A stretch of 64,000 bases of DNA from Bemisia tabaci (taxonomy: Eukaryota; Arthropoda; Insecta; Hemiptera; Aleyrodidae). Location of the stretch: the NCBI RefSeq assembly GCF_918797505.1, contig NC_092796.1:59302851-59366850 (forward strand), given 5' to 3'. The stretch's first letter is position 1; each line of letters begins with the position of its first letter. Below are positions 41,095-53,095 of this stretch, one piece after another. The notes beneath the pieces were generated by a model that was given only the letters and a program-made list of their open reading frames with translations, ran no database searches and had not been told where the DNA came from. The translations under genes and the position numbers were made by a program.

Positions 41095-41600
41095 ACGCGT
41101 CATGGAAGTGAGAGTAGAGGTAGGTGCAGGTGATGGGCTCGGCGCGGCGGTGATCCCGCGGCCGGGGGCGTCGCGGCGCAGCCGAGCGGAGCGCGGCTCG
41201 GCGTAGGCCGACGCAGAAGAGGGTGAGGTAGGCTGGCGGTGGTGGTCGCAACGGCGGGGCGCCCGCGCGGGGGTGCAGCGGCCGCCGCGAGTCGCGAGTG
41301 CAAGTGCAGCAGTCGCGAACCTCCCCCGCCCCCGCCCGACGCGCGGATCCCCCTCCCCCGCTCGGATTCGCAACTCGGAGCGGGTGCTACTATCGCTCTT
41401 ACTCGGATGCCGTCGTCATGGCGACCGGCAGCCAGGAGGAGGGATCAATGAAAACTAGAAGCGTCGCTGCCGGCTCGCGCCTCAGCCTCACCCGCCGTCC
41501 AGAATTCCAGACATGAAGACTCGTTCGGCGGGATTGCTCCCTCATCGCCCGGGCCAGGATAGGGAGAGGATGCGTCTGTTGCACTCGAGACGCACAGCCG
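41095..41600. promoter_or_regulatory. CpG-rich block, possible promoter
   Basis: Very CpG-rich over about 400 bp and not repetitive, in contrast with its surroundings. It includes GCGGCCGCCGCGAGTCGCGA and CGTCGTCATGGCGACCGG. Both strands are open by composition. Unmethylated CpG-rich sequence often marks insect promoters or first exons, but no exon structure can be proved here. An AGGGTGAGGT near 41218 could serve as a splice donor. Confidence 0.35.
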
Positions 41601-41619
41601 TGTTGAGAGACGTCTGAGG

Positions 41620-41800
41620 GGTGATATGACACGAAAATTACGATGGTAACAGCCTCAGGTTAAAATCTACGCCTTAGGCTCATTTTGCGGAGTTTGCATC
41701 ACGCTTTTTCAAATTTTCCGTGTTTGGGGGTAGGTCCAGTCCATGTATCTGGAATCAAGCAATGACAACTTTTAACACACCTGAAAATTTGAAAAGCCTG
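41620..41800 (+). repeat. Diverged extra copy of an element Z arm
   Basis: CACGAAAATTACGATGGTAA, GGCTCATTTTGCGGAGTTTG and GTATCTGGAATCAAGCAA appear in the same order, diverged, at 41965-42125, which is an arm of the foldback element Z. Confidence 0.5.
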
Positions 41801-41954
41801 GAGCATGGATGCGCCTAAATCCTTCGATGTCCGCGGACAATGGACTTAGTCTAAAGTTGGCTGTGGGTGCTAGACACAAAACCATAAAACAGCAGAAAAA
41901 GAAAAAAAAATCTTGAAACGCTCGTAAAAAATACAGCCGTGTGAACTGACCTCA

Positions 41955-42456
41955 AAGTAGTGGTAAAGTAGCACGAAAATCATGATGGTGATATTGAAAT
42001 AGTCTGTAATCTACTTATCAGTGCGCAATTCGCGTAGTTTGCAACTTGCTTTTTGAATTTCTCGCGTCTGGGGGCAGTTTTCAGTCACCGTATCTGAAAA
42101 CAAGAAACGGCAACTTGCGGTTAACGAAATTTGACAATTCTAAGTATATTAATCAAAATAAGCTGCTGATCAATGAAACGGAGAGATAATATGCGAGGAC
42201 ATGGATCATTATCAAAAATCATGTTTTGTTTGTAAACAAAATAAGTGAACAAGAACGACCAATCTGCACCTGAACTGCAATCATCGAGACAGCCTGAAAT
42301 TGCCGTTTGATCGTTTCTGGTCTCTGGAAAACTGCTCCCAGATGCTGTAAATTTGAAAAAGCCTGCTCCAAGCTAGGCTAATTGCGCACGAATTAAGGAG
42401 CGAATTTCTGACTTTTTTAGAGTGACCATCATGATTTTCAAGTCATTTTACCCGGT
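41955..42456. mobile_element. Foldback element Z, about 0.5 kb
   Basis: The left arm (41960-42130: AAAATCATGATGGT, AGTGCGCAATTCGCG, GGGGGCAGTTTTCAG, GAAACGGCAACTTG) is mirrored by the right arm (42293-42455: AAATTGCCGTTTGATCGTTT, GAAAACTGCTCCCAG, AATTGCGCACGAATT, ACCATCATGATTTT). The arms are diverged, so this is an old element. Confidence 0.55.
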
Positions 42457-42989
42457 TTATGTATACTTACTTGGCTGCATTTCTTGATGGGGCTGACCCA
42501 TTCTTTTTTTTAAACAACGAGACCACCATTATGGTATGATTGATGGATTGCCAGCCAATCAGTTGTGCCTAACGTGATGTGTGTGGCTTTGTACCTACAT
42601 GATGGACTCTGTCACGTATCTGATTGTTATTGCATTGGACTCATAAATGATAACTTGCACAGCAGGAACTTGGGCACTCACGTTGAATCGTGCGTTCCTT
42701 GAAACCACTAATTAGGGAGGAAACCACAATGGGTGACAGTTCGTGGAAACCTGGAAAAGTCGGGGAACTATGAAGATACGTAAGTGAAAATTCAGTGGAA
42801 AGAACACCTTACTAAGCGTTTTACTGTTTCTGAGAAGTCGGGGTATTTTACACAAATTATCAGGGATTTTCTGTTGGGAAAGTTACTGAGTTGTGGTATT
42901 TTCAGTCGTCACCCGGTTGATAATGACATTCGTCAATGTAATAGAGAATTTGCAAGTGTCATAAATTTTGTGAATTTCATCTTTAAAAT
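42457..42989. other. No recognised feature
   Basis: A short C-like phrase, ACCTGGAAAAGTCGGGGAA, at about 42750 is the only repeat word noticed. Confidence 0.4.
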
Positions 42990-43182
42990 GATACTGCCAG
43001 GAAAACTGAGTACGAGGATATCCTTGGTTTCTAAATTGAACAATTATTGGAGAAAATATGACAAAATAACCTTGTCTGCTAAAATACATGTGTTTAAATG
43101 GGATCCTTGGTTTCTAAATTGGACAATTATTGGAGAAAATATGACAAAATAACCTTGTCTGCTAAAATACATGTGTTTAAAT
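42990..43182 (+). repeat. Dispersed repeat X, copy 2, with an 83-bp tandem duplication
   Basis: ATCCTTGGTTTCTAAATTG through ACATGTGTTTAAATGG (about 43018-43099) is repeated almost perfectly at 43101-43182. Only one base differs near AATTGAACA/AATTGGACA. The unit is related to 2640-2742. Confidence 0.8.
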
Positions 43183-43831
43183 GGGAAATGCCGCCAGATG
43201 ACGTCACAAGGCGGTGCATTTTCTCATTTTTATATTTATTTTTCTCCAATTTCCCATGTCAGAAAAAAATTCTGAAAAATACTGCGAACGCAGCTCATTA
43301 GGCACTCTCACATGCAGCAATAAAATGTTGTGCGGATTCTCCATTGTCGGAAGAGTGCTGGAAATGGCAAGGAAGTGATAGGGAAACTGCACTTTCTGGT
43401 GGCGAAACGGCACAGTCAAAGTATGGTGCGTTACGCATCACAAAATGGATTTGTAAAATGGTGCAACTCGCACATGAACCGACCTATCCTTAAAACTCAG
43501 AAGTCTTGTGTTTCCATTCCAGACGCTTGGTGTCCGACATACTCTAGGAGAGCGATTGTTACCCCAGGGGCTGAATTTCGTCGGTCCTCTCACCGCGTAC
43601 TTAAATATACTTAAGACGAGTCGCGACCGCACTGAAGTCCGACATAGCGCTTCTGATTGGTCGGTGGTGCGGTTTGGACTCATCGTCGTCATCGAGTTTG
43701 TCTTCTTTTCGATTGCGATTTTCGCTCAAGACGTACTTACGGAGTTATTTCAAAATTTTTCGATGTCACATATTGTGTATAAATACCTTATGGACTTCTA
43801 CGTAATGTACTTCTCGAAGAATTTAATGCGC
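43183..43831. other. No recognised feature
   Basis: The 138-residue frame starting at 43508 (plus strand) has hydrophobic stretches but no domain I recognise; its end overlaps the next inverted repeat. Confidence 0.4.
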
Positions 43832-44107
43832 TGGTTACACGCTCAAATTTCCATCAATTTCCGATCAAATGGTGACTGGTGCGCACCATCTACCATCAAA
43901 TTTCTGTGGCCTGCAAAAATTTGATGGTAGATGATGGAGCTGTGGGGCTCATCCTTCATCTGATTTCCACACAACCGTGCTTATTTCGTGCTTATTTCAA
44001 TCGACACGCTGTTTTAATTAATTTTACTCATCAATCTAGATAACTATCAATCGCCATCTTGGTCATCATTTTGATTGGAATTTGACGGGAATTTGATCGT
44101 GTAACCA
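43832..44107. mobile_element. Inverted-repeat element with TGGTTACACG ends
   Basis: TGGTTACACGCTCAAATTTC at the left and GGAATTTGATCGTGTAACCA at the right. A smaller perfect palindrome, CTACCATCAAATTT and AAATTTGATGGTAG, lies inside at 43889-43930. Confidence 0.65.
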
Positions 44108-44601
44108 GGCCATAAAGGAACGTCAAAAATCCAGAAACTTTCAACTGATCGATCGACTATCAAATCATTCTTCTAAGTGTTGAGGTTACACCTTAAGGAG
44201 GACCATTGACATTTTTGAGACAGAGATCTATTTGGTGATCGATTGTTAAGTTTCCGATTTTCAGATATTTCTAAGAATATGTACGTCGCATCACGTTGCC
44301 TTCCGTTAGGTATTTGTTCACAATATGTACCCGAAAAAGAGTTTGAAATTATTTTAAAACTACATCCCGGGTGAATACCGCAAATCCGAAAAAAAATAAA
44401 TGAAAAAGACATTTATACTCGAAATTTATTCCCATAGCCGATACGTTACGTGCCCCAGCGTGATTTGACCTCCGGAGATTTTCCTATTTTAATGCTTTGA
44501 AATCATCAATGAATTGATCAACTGTAGAATATTCCTCCTAAATGCTACAGAAGTGCCTGTAAATGTTAATTGCCCTTAAGTCGCTCAAGCAGAACAATCT
44601 A
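44108..44601. other. No recognised feature
   Basis: AT-rich unique-looking sequence. Confidence 0.45.
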
Positions 44602-44828
44602 CACTGGCAAAAAACACATTGGATCTAGAGTCCAGACTCTTAAAAACATCGACAAGAAAAAGTACTCTTGATTCAATCAGAATCTAGCTTAAATCAAGAA
44701 CCAAGCCTCTTAATTTAAGCGGATTTCGTTTTGATTCAAGCAAAAATCCGATTGAATCAAGAGTATTTTTTCTTGCTCAATGTTTTTAAGAGTCTGGACT
44801 CTGGATCCAATGTGTGTTTTTTCCAGTG
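44602..44828 (+). mobile_element. Family A MITE, copy 6
   Basis: CACTGG...CCAGTG, 227 bp, TA on both sides (44600-44601 and 44829-44830). Close to consensus: ACATTGGATCTAGAGTCCAG, plus-type centre. Confidence 0.9.
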
Positions 44829-44981
44829 TACAGCAAACAGATTTGCCGCTCTCATTTGGAGCATTTTGCCGTGGCGACTTCGTGGAGGCAAACTTGTTAC
44901 ACGTAGACCACTGTAAGGATGGAGTTTCAGAAATGAGCTTCCGCACTGCAGTCGGAATAACAGAGGAAACGTGCTCAAATC

Positions 44982-45307
44982 GCTGCAAGCAGCTATTGCT
45001 GCTCCCGAGCCGTTTAAATTGCCTGATCGAGTTTTTGAAGGCGAGCTGATTAGAGCGCTGCTCGCCGCTTCGTGGGAACTGAACCTCATATCCTAATGGT
45101 AATAAAACTAAACGAACGTGGTAGAACTTACTGCAAGCAGCTATTACTGCTGGTAAATCTATCGGGGGTTCCACTTTCTGCTGCGATTCGTGCTCTTTCC
45201 CGTTCATTCGTTCTCAGTGAACCATTGGCACGGACACAGACTGAGGCACTCGCGCCTTCAAGAACTCGATTAGGCAATGTGATCGACTTTGGACCAGTAA
45301 TAATAGA
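44982..45307. repeat. Family Q repeat, copy 2
   Basis: GCTGCAAGCAGCTATTGCTG, TTGCCTGATCGAGTTTTTGA, CTGCAAGCAGCTATTACTGC, TCAAGAACTCGATTAGGCAA and CCAGTAATAATAGACTG. The two TCGAGTT words are inverted relative to each other, so the unit is partly palindromic. Compare 38214-38545. Confidence 0.6.
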
Positions 45308-46077
45308 CTGATTTAGTGGCTGCGCGATAGTTCAAAGGTAAACAAATACATGACCTTTTCTCTGATTTGCCATTGCGCCATGGTGGTAAAATCGATGCGT
45401 CCAAGTGCTTCTTGCGATCGAAATCTCTAGTGTCTAATGAGTCCTTAATTAATTTATGATTTGCCGATGACTAAATAGTAATGAATTTATTCAGCCAACT
45501 CTCTCAGAATTTCTGCACGAGGTTATGATTTTTGTTTCGGTTTGAACCACTGAGTTTGATATTATATCGAATAACGAAGTCTCTAAATCAGTCTATCGTT
45601 TAAGGCGCTTTGGATACGTCACTCACAGGTAGCTTTGTTACTAGCGTAGGTTTACCTACGCTTACCTATGCTCGTAGCACGGCTACCTTAACCTAACCTT
45701 GGCGTGTAACTTTCCGGAGCAGGTCATCTGAATTTTGACAATCGCATCGGGAAGGGATGCAGAAAGTCCTTGACTTTCCCACTTTTCAAATTGGCCTTCC
45801 CGCTCTAAAAACCGCTTTTTCCTCAGATATTTCCATAATATGACCTTCTAATGATTCGGTACGTATTAAATGCTTCGATCTTTCAAAAAACGCGTGACTT
45901 CCACCGCGGTTTTGCGAATAACGACGACACATAGTCGACCTTCCCATTATTTAAAACCCATTTACTGGTAGAGTACCTGTATGGGGAGAGTACTGGCATA
46001 TCGGTAATTTTCAGGGTTAGGTCCCGTAGCTCGTTGGACCCCAAAGGGCAGCCAATAAATAAACTCAAATTGTCCAG

Positions 46078-46120
<43 letters not shown>

Positions 46121-46622
46121 TCTATTTGAGGATTCTGCAACCTTGAATAAACATCAAGTTAGGGTATTACTACAACTGTTACGACTCGTTGTTCGTAAAG
46201 CTAACTTGGTTTTTGCACAAATTTTCTCATTTTTGCGGAAGGACGCTAACTTATGAACATCCTTGGCCATCTTGGTCTGATCAGAATATTGGCAATGACT
46301 TTTTTCGTGTGAGTAGGTTGGCTGCCCCTTTGGGCTCTAAGAGCTCCATATTTCGTCATGTCGTCCGCACTCTCTCCCTACACACGTACTCTATTTACAG
46401 GGCCACTTCATTTTATCTCGCGACCCGCCTGGTCTCGTGGTCAAGAAGTTTTTGAGCCTTTGGCATCGCGGGGGAGGCGCTTTTTTATGGGTGTATAAAC
46501 GAAACGAAACGGGGTGTACTCCCCCCCCCCCCTCTTCTCAGAGCATCAGGTATTTTATGAACGGCCCCGAAGATGACGATTAGGAGCCCATGTTATCGTC
46601 CGGTTCCAGCCGCGACGTGATG
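45308..46622. other. No recognised gene; poly-T tract
   Basis: A poly-T run of 37 lies at 46081-46117. At 46505-46572 a C run is followed by GTATTTTATGAACGGCC, the motif also seen at 36526. Otherwise unique-looking. Confidence 0.45.
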
Positions 46623-47290
46623 ACTATTAACGTCCTTTGAGGACTCGGGGGAGGCTAGCCGCTATTGGCGCGAATTGGCATCGCGGAGCTGGAAGCCTGG
46701 AAGGCGGAGGTTGGGGCGGGGCGGGGGGCGGCGGGGAGGGCGCTCGCGCGGGTTGGCGCCCGGAGCCCGCGCCGAGTACAACGAACGAGCGAGCGAACGA
46801 GCGGCCGGCACGCGGTGTAGGCAGGCGCAGAGACGACAGACGCGCAGCAGACTGCACGACGTCGACGACGACGGAGCTGCCCTCAGTCGCGTCCTCGCCC
46901 TCGTCCTCGCTGCGCCGCCGTCGCCCCGTTGCCCCGGTGTGACGTCACTTTCCTCCCTCGTACCGTACGCAACCCCCGCGCCCACCACCACCCCCCCCGC
47001 CCCGCCCCGGGCCCCCGTAGTAGTCGACACACGTGCTCTCGCTCCGCCGCCGCGCCGCTCTCCTACCTGTCCCGCCGCCGCGACGCGCCGCCCGATTTCC
47101 GTGTCGACCCCATCGACGTGATCTGTGCGCGGCTTATTGCCACTAATTGTGACCCCCCGTCCCCCCGTCGGCCCCCCCGTCCGTGAACCCGGGAGTTCGG
47201 ATTTTTCGCCGTCGCCGCCGCCGCCGCGTGTGTAGTGGTTCCCGGATCGGAGCTCCCCCGCCGTACCCCAGGAAGCCCCGTCAGGTTTGT
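46623..47290. promoter_or_regulatory. CpG-rich block, best promoter/5' exon candidate
   Basis: About 650 bp of non-repetitive, extremely CpG-rich sequence, the largest such block in the window. A full TGACGTCA (CRE/ATF-type) site lies at about 46941. GCCGCCGCCGCCGCG repeats occur near 47211-47227. CGTCAG followed by GTTTGT at about 47280 could be a weak splice donor on the plus strand. Frames on both strands are long only because stop codons are rare in GC-rich DNA. A promoter with a non-coding first exon is the most reasonable guess. Confidence 0.4.
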
Positions 47291-47465
47291 CTGCATTTCG
47301 TCCCTTCAATATCCCATGATCGCCGCCCGAGTGTTTTTACTGATCTTTTATTGAGGTTCTCTACGTCGTTCGAAATTTCCGTGTTTATGCTTAGTGTTCC
47401 ATCCAGACTACTCGGGATTCGTTAAATACTCGACATTTGGCAAGGAAAACTCGCCGAGTGCCGTG

Positions 47466-47694
47466 CACTGGAGAAAAAACACACTGGATCTAGAATCCTG
47501 ACTCTGAAAAACATCGACAAGAAAAGATACTCTTGATTCAATCGGATTTTTGCTTGAATCAAGAACCAAGCCTCTTAATTTGAGCGGATTTCCTTTTGAT
47601 CCAAGCAAAAATCTGATTGAATCAAGAGTATTTTTTCTTGTCGATGTTTTCAAGAGTCTGAACTCTAGATCCAATGTGTTTTTTTTTTCCAGTG
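47466..47694 (+). mobile_element. Family A MITE, copy 7
   Basis: CACTGG...CCAGTG, 229 bp, plus-type centre (CCAAGCCTCTTAATTTGAGC). Flanks are TG on the left and CA on the right, so no direct 2-bp duplication is seen. Confidence 0.85.
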
Positions 47695-50683
47695 CATAGT
47701 ATAGAGCCAGCTTAATACTCTGAGACTGTTAGTGTATTTTCTTCCGAAAATACTGCACTCGCTAAAAATAATATTGCATCCTCTCGTGGTGTCAGTTGTC
47801 GGTCGATTCAACAGAAGGACTTGGTTAATAGACTTAATTTTTAGTTGATCTGGGGATGAAGGAAGCGTCCTGCTGAACCAATTTCTCTTTTCTCTCCATG
47901 CGATACAAAGGTTGCGCCTCGCGAGTGGCTAGCGCTCAGGACTATCATTAATACGATCCTGGTTTTATCCTGGCGGTTTGCGCCTTCTTTTGAACGATGT
48001 TGCAAATTTTCAATTCAAAGATTTAGTCAATGCAACCCGAAGAAAAACAGACCCAAAATTAACAGCGCACGTTTACTTCTTGGTTTTGGTTGCATTTGAA
48101 TTATCGCTCCCCAGTCAGACTGGAATCATAACAGAAAGTGTCGTAGAAGCTTTAAAGTAAGGCATGGGAAAACCGAAAAGCGTCAAGGATTACCTGAAAG
48201 GTTGGAAAATTTGGAAAGGAAAACTCTTGAACAATAACTTAAAGCGCTCTAGGCTTTTTGTCGCGATGAATTTTATCTAAATTAGTAATTTTCCGAGTGG
48301 CATCGACTAGGAACAGTAACCTAATTTTTTTAGAGGGCTGTTCACTGATTTTTTAGATATCTTTTGAGGGACTTTCAGGGAGACTTCTCTTTTAATGAGA
48401 CTTATTTTTCAAATGTGTACGCAAATCTTTTACGTAACCGATTTCAGTATTTCACCGACCTAATAGCGACTTACAGCATGATTCCGGACTAAACAGAAAC
48501 CAAAATCGAGTGCAGTCATCGTTGTCTAAGTGTGACGTCGTCTTTGCCACCATAAAGGTTGAGTGAACCCGATCTTAACTGTAAAATAGGATATTTCTAG
48601 CAGAAGTTTAAGCAAAAATTCTAACATACCTGCCAGACTTAAATGTTGCTAGGACACCTCTCTAAAGCTAATTATTTTCATAACCCTCTTGTTTAAATCG
48701 CATCTAAACACATGCACTCAACACCTTTTATTTGCAACACCTGTACTTGTGACTTTATTCATAAGACTCTCAATCACAATGCCAAGAACTTACAGCTTTT
48801 TAAACTATTACTGAAGAGAAAACATTTTAAATGAATATTTTGATAATCATGTATGTTGTGACAGAGGTTGAGATGACACTTTCAATCTGTGACAGTGACA
48901 GTTCTTATCATCGGGTGTTAACTGGCCTGACTGCAGATGACGGGTTGTTAGTGTCACGCATGGTGTTCGTTCTTTGCGAAGAATTGCAGACTTTAGAAAA
49001 ATAATCTTCTAAACCATTGAGTATGAGAGGTTTAGGGTGATCATATAAAAACTCGGAAAATTTTTAAAATCCAAAAGAAGTGAAATAATATTTTAATTTT
49101 TTTCAAACCTCATCCTATGTCCAGATTCACTATCAGATGAAAAGTTCAGAAAATGTTATAAGTTCGCAATTCTAAAATAATCTTAGAATCCCTGTAAAAT
49201 ATTCTTTCATCGGGATTTTCGGAAACGGGAAAATGCTTGACATCCTCCAGACACTTTTTTTCGGTGCAATAATTTGAGAAAAGCGCTCGTAAAAGAGTTT
49301 AAAGTCTCCTCTTGGCACGGATTATCAAAGCATGCAAATAAAATCAATCAATCAATCAATCTATTATGGAAGTGAATCATTTCCTAGAAACAAATATTAG
49401 TGAACTCATCCCATTTGAATCCAGTCGTAACGACATTATTTTTGCTTCTCCTCTGACGTAATAAAACTGAATTTTTCCTCCAAGCAGCTCATTTGTTAGT
49501 TGTTTTAGGAATGCTTTCGTAGATAAACGAGGCTTCTATACTAATCGTGAATAAAACAATCTGAAAAAATACACACAGGCATTGATATCAATAAGCACAG
49601 AATATTGAGCAATAAATTAGATATTGGCTTCGGTCAGTAAAATTCTCAAAAATAAAACGAGCCCTTTTTTTTTATACACGTGCAATTGGTTAACTACATA
49701 ACGTTTCCCTGACTTTTAAAAAGTCTGGGAAATTTCGGTAAAGTCACTGTTTATATCTCAACCATGAAAGAGCCCTGCACAAGTGCACAAAGAGGGCCGC
49801 AAGTAGCCGAACATGTTTCAATCAATGCCTTCAGAAATGAGTGAAAATCGGGGACTCCCCCCCCCTCCCCCCCCCCCCCCCTCCAATATCCCGAAAACGG
49901 TTCTCATACTCATTTTAAATTTTTAGTATGTGTGAATGATTCTAAGGATGAAAAAAAAACCTCATACCGACCCCAATCCCGAGGGCCGAAGCTTTGCAAG
50001 TCCACCTTGAATTTCCCCGTCCCGTCGAATATTCTTATAAGTGGCGCCAAGCACACCCGTTACGCTCTATTGGCAAAGCTCAAAATTCTCGCGAAATGTG
50101 CCCCGTGAAAATTATCTTCATTCCACTACATTCCGAAAAAGTCCGAAAATTCTTGGCTCAAAAACCTTAAACCCCGGGGCAATTTTAGAATTCAAGGGAG
50201 CTTGTCACCCGGCTAAGAATTTATGGCTTCGGGGAGGCTGAATTGTGAAAGGCGGAGTGATTTTGATTTTCTCGCTGCTCCCCTCCACCAGTTCTCTTTG
50301 CTCTTTGATTTATCATCACTTGTTGGACAGCTTTTATCCGCGAAAGCTCGCGTATTTCGCGGAGCAGTGGTTTTGGGCAAAGCCCTCCATTCTCTCGAGT
50401 GCATGCACGATTGCACGCACACGCAGCGTGGCTGCATCTTTAATATAGACCGCGGGAGCGACACAACCATATATCAAGCGTTCGAGACAGCATTCTTGTC
50501 TCCGCAATTGTCTTGTCTAAGTGCTGCCGCGTTTAACAATCAAATTACCCAAAATCGCTCACTTACTGATAATGCTCGAATTGAGCTCGTTCTCTCTATG
50601 TAACAGCTGACGTTTTTCTCTCTTTCTTGTTTTCCTTTCCATTTTTACACTACTGCAGCATTTTTCCTGTGTCTTAGGCTCTT
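47695..50683. other. Longest stretch without recognised repeats
   Basis: About 3 kb of mostly unique-looking AT-rich DNA. The only repeat-like items are CAAATAAAATCAATCAATCA at 49336-49360, which looks like the 3' tail of a non-LTR element or SINE, and C runs at 49857-49882. The 126-residue frame at 50223-50603 matches no family I know. Confidence 0.45.
49300..49362 (+). mobile_element. Possible retroelement 3' tail with AATC repeats
   Basis: GGCACGGATTATCAAAGCAT leads into four AATC repeats. Short tetranucleotide tails are typical of some insect non-LTR elements and SINEs. Upstream sequence shows no reverse transcriptase frame, so the piece would be a heavily truncated copy. Confidence 0.35.
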
Positions 50684-50940
50684 CCCGGGTTGTTGGCGGT
50701 CTGGAAACCCGGGAAAATCAGGGAAAGTCGGGAAATTCGCAATGATCGGGAAAAGTCAGGGAGTTTCGGACACATCTACCGATCATAGTGTAACAATAAT
50801 CGGCGAATTTTTTTAAAGAATCAAAAAAGGAAGAAATTTTTTTTTTAATAAAATGTAAATTTGGTTCTAAGGTTAGGGAAAGTCAAGGAAAAGCAAAAAG
50901 AGTCAGGGAATTTGAACGTGAAGAAATTATGGCAACCCTG
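50684..50940. mobile_element. Family C-like element
   Basis: Left end near CCCGGGTTGTTGGC, right end TATGGCAACCCTG. Inside, AATCAGGGAAAGTCGGGAAA and GAGTCAGGGAATTTGAA follow the family C pattern. The left terminus is diverged. Confidence 0.5.
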
Positions 50941-51548
50941 CTCCCTATTCTTACTTTCACACTTTTTCTTGCAAACTTAATTTATTTATGTAAAATGCCT
51001 ATTTTGTAATAAAACCTATGACCTAATTGCAGATAGGAAGAGCATAGTTACAAATACCCATAAAAAGTTACACAAATACTATACTACCACTACTTTCTTA
51101 CTTTGTCTTTACATACGGCCCCCAAATGCACCGATGTGTAAATAACGCGTGTTTTTAGCGCATTTTTTGAAAATAAGTGTGGTATGCTATTTCCTCTATG
51201 CCTTCTCAAATTTTTCAATTTCATGCGCTGCATTAATTTCTGCCCTGCATTTTCTTTCGGTTTCCTTTTCTTTTTTTGGTGGTTCTGTGTTTTTCTTGGC
51301 TCAAGACTTACTTACCTCTCTTACATCTCAAATATTCACTATGAATTCCACCTCCTTTTCCATAGTTATATGGGAGTGTGATGGTGCGTCGTTTCTGAAT
51401 CTTCTATCAGGAAGTATCTCTCCTAGGTGAAACTCTTATAGATGAGTGTCAAAATGCCAATGGAATCAAATCCACTAATCGCAAATGACATCATAACTGT
51501 TCAACTGGCGTTTCGATATCGTTTGGTATGTCATTTTTATGAAGACTG
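50941..51548. other. No recognised feature
   Basis: The overlapping 65- and 93-residue frames at 51149-51430 are rich in Ser and Phe and match nothing I know. Confidence 0.45.
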
Positions 51549-51841
51549 TACTGCCACGTTAAGATAGAACGCCGTATGAACATTCGAGGGTTGCCAAAAT
51601 TCCCTCGATGAATTATTTAGCTGAGAGAATTTGCGTATATTTTCACTATGAGTATTTTTGAGGAAACTCATACATTTTTCTCCTTGAAATTTTCAGATAT
51701 TTTAGATTAAATTGCGCAAAAAAATGCCCGAAAACCCCCAAGTAAAATATTCTCAATTTTCCCGTGAATTCGTATTTTATCGAAGGAAACATTGCAACTT
51801 TTGAAAGCTCATACGGCGTTTTTTCTTAGCACGGCGGTGCA
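51549..51841. mobile_element. Family J element, copy 5
   Basis: CTGCCACGTTAAGATAGAAC at the left and CTTAGCACGGCGGTG at the right, with ATGAACATTCGAGGGTTGCC and CTCATACGGCGTTTTTTC. About 293 bp. Confidence 0.7.
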
Positions 51842-52431
51842 ACCTCCTGCCCCCCCCCCTTCCTTCCCAATTTTCCTAGTTCTGCTCATAACCGAAGTTC
51901 TAAAGCGATCTGCTCGCGTGCAAAATGACTGGAAACTTATGAAGTGAGGTTTATGAGGTCTGAAAATTACCCCTTCGGTCACGGGGAAGTCGATTTCTTT
52001 TTCGGCGGGCGTAACAGCTGGAGCCTCGGGTTCTGCCCCGAAAGTTGAAGCGAAAGTTGTAAATCGCCCGGCCGTTTGCCCCTCTCGAAGGAGCCGAGAC
52101 GCTCGCCTTAATTACTCAGCCAATAAATCCCGATAAGCAGAGCAGACCCATGGCCGCAGGGGCTCGGCCAGGGGGGATGGGGGGGGGGGGTCGTCTGCTG
52201 AATTGCATTATTTTCGTCAGCGGCCGATAAATTAAGCGTGGCTCTCGCGGGGCGCGCGGAGAGGGGGGTCGCGAGGGCTTATTCGTCGCCTTTTGTTGTC
52301 GCCTCGCAAAGGTGCGAGTAATTAATCCGCCAACTTGAGCATATTTTCGTTCGCTGCCACCGTCCCGCGACATTCGTCTCCGGACGCCCCCCCCCCCCCC
52401 GCTCCAAACCCCCCTCGCGTCCCCCCTAATT
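51842..52431. other. GC-rich sequence, no gene recognised
   Basis: G and C runs near 52182 and 52387. The 108-residue minus frame across 52116-52442 is compositionally biased. Confidence 0.4.
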
Positions 52432-52504
52432 GGTATCCGCACCGGGGATCGAACGAGTTCATAACTCAGCCTCCGATTTACCGCCTCGCTGAACCACTGA
52501 TACC
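52432..52504 (-). mobile_element. tRNA-like sequence, SINE head or tRNA pseudogene
   Basis: Exactly 73 nt on the minus strand. It begins GGTATCA and ends GGATACC, giving a 6-bp acceptor-like stem, with a B-box-like GTTCGATCCCC and an A-box-like AGTGGTTCAGCGAGG. The T and anticodon stems pair poorly, so a functional tRNA is unlikely. It may be the promoter head of a SINE whose body is not recognisable. Confidence 0.45.
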
Positions 52505-52639
52505 GCGCTGCTTACGCGTGCGTTTCCTTCCCTGGTTTGACAGCTTTCAGTTGAAAAGTTCGCAGCTCGGAAGCTGAAGACGTCGTTGTAATTTTGATCA
52601 AATTTCATCAAATTTTTATATAGTTTATAACCGAAATTT

Positions 52640-53095
52640 TGTCTGATTTCGTCGTTTCCCCCATGCACGAAAGAAAGTACCTGCATTTCAAAGATTCCGA
52701 ATTTCCCTTGTAAGTTGCACTTCTTTACCTGGAGAATCTGTGGACATCTCTAACCGAACATTTCACTGATTTTTCATCTGATCTCATGAAAGACTCATGA
52801 ATTGAATTTCATCAAAGTTTTCTACAGTTTAACCGAAATTTTGTCTATTTTCGACGTTTCCCCCACGAAAGAACGTATTTGCTTTTCATTGTTTCCGAAT
52901 CATCCCTTGTAAATTGCATCTGTACCAGGAGAATCTTGGACTGTTCTAACCGAAAACACTGATTTTTCATCTAATCTCATGAAAGAATCAGGAAAATTGT
53001 GAACGCAAATTGCATTTGTATATTCTTGTAGAAAATCGAATTGTTTGAGTAAATTTTGCATCCCCGGAGTGGAGTTATGTTCCTTCGTCCAAGAA
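52640..53095 (+). repeat. Family F repeat, two diverged copies in tandem
   Basis: GTTTCCCCCATGCACGAAAG near 52650 and GTTTCCCCCACGAAAGAACG near 52855 start two similar stretches, each with TCACTGATTTTTCATCT or a variant and TCTCATGAAAGA. The second continues to the family F right end near 53060-53095 (GGAGTGGAGTTATGTTCCTT). Confidence 0.55.

Noticed and set aside
45684..45702. TTAACCTAACCTT resembling the insect telomere repeat TTAGG.
   Set aside because: Only about two units. Not telomeric or interstitial telomeric DNA.
50223..50603. 126-residue plus-strand frame with several Cys and His.
   Set aside because: The Cys/His spacing does not form a known zinc finger, and another strand and frame are equally open. 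Not enough evidence for a gene.
52432..52504. Possible functional tRNA gene on the minus strand (73 nt, 6-bp acceptor stem).
   Set aside because: The T arm and anticodon arm do not pair. Kept only as a tRNA-like SINE or pseudogene.
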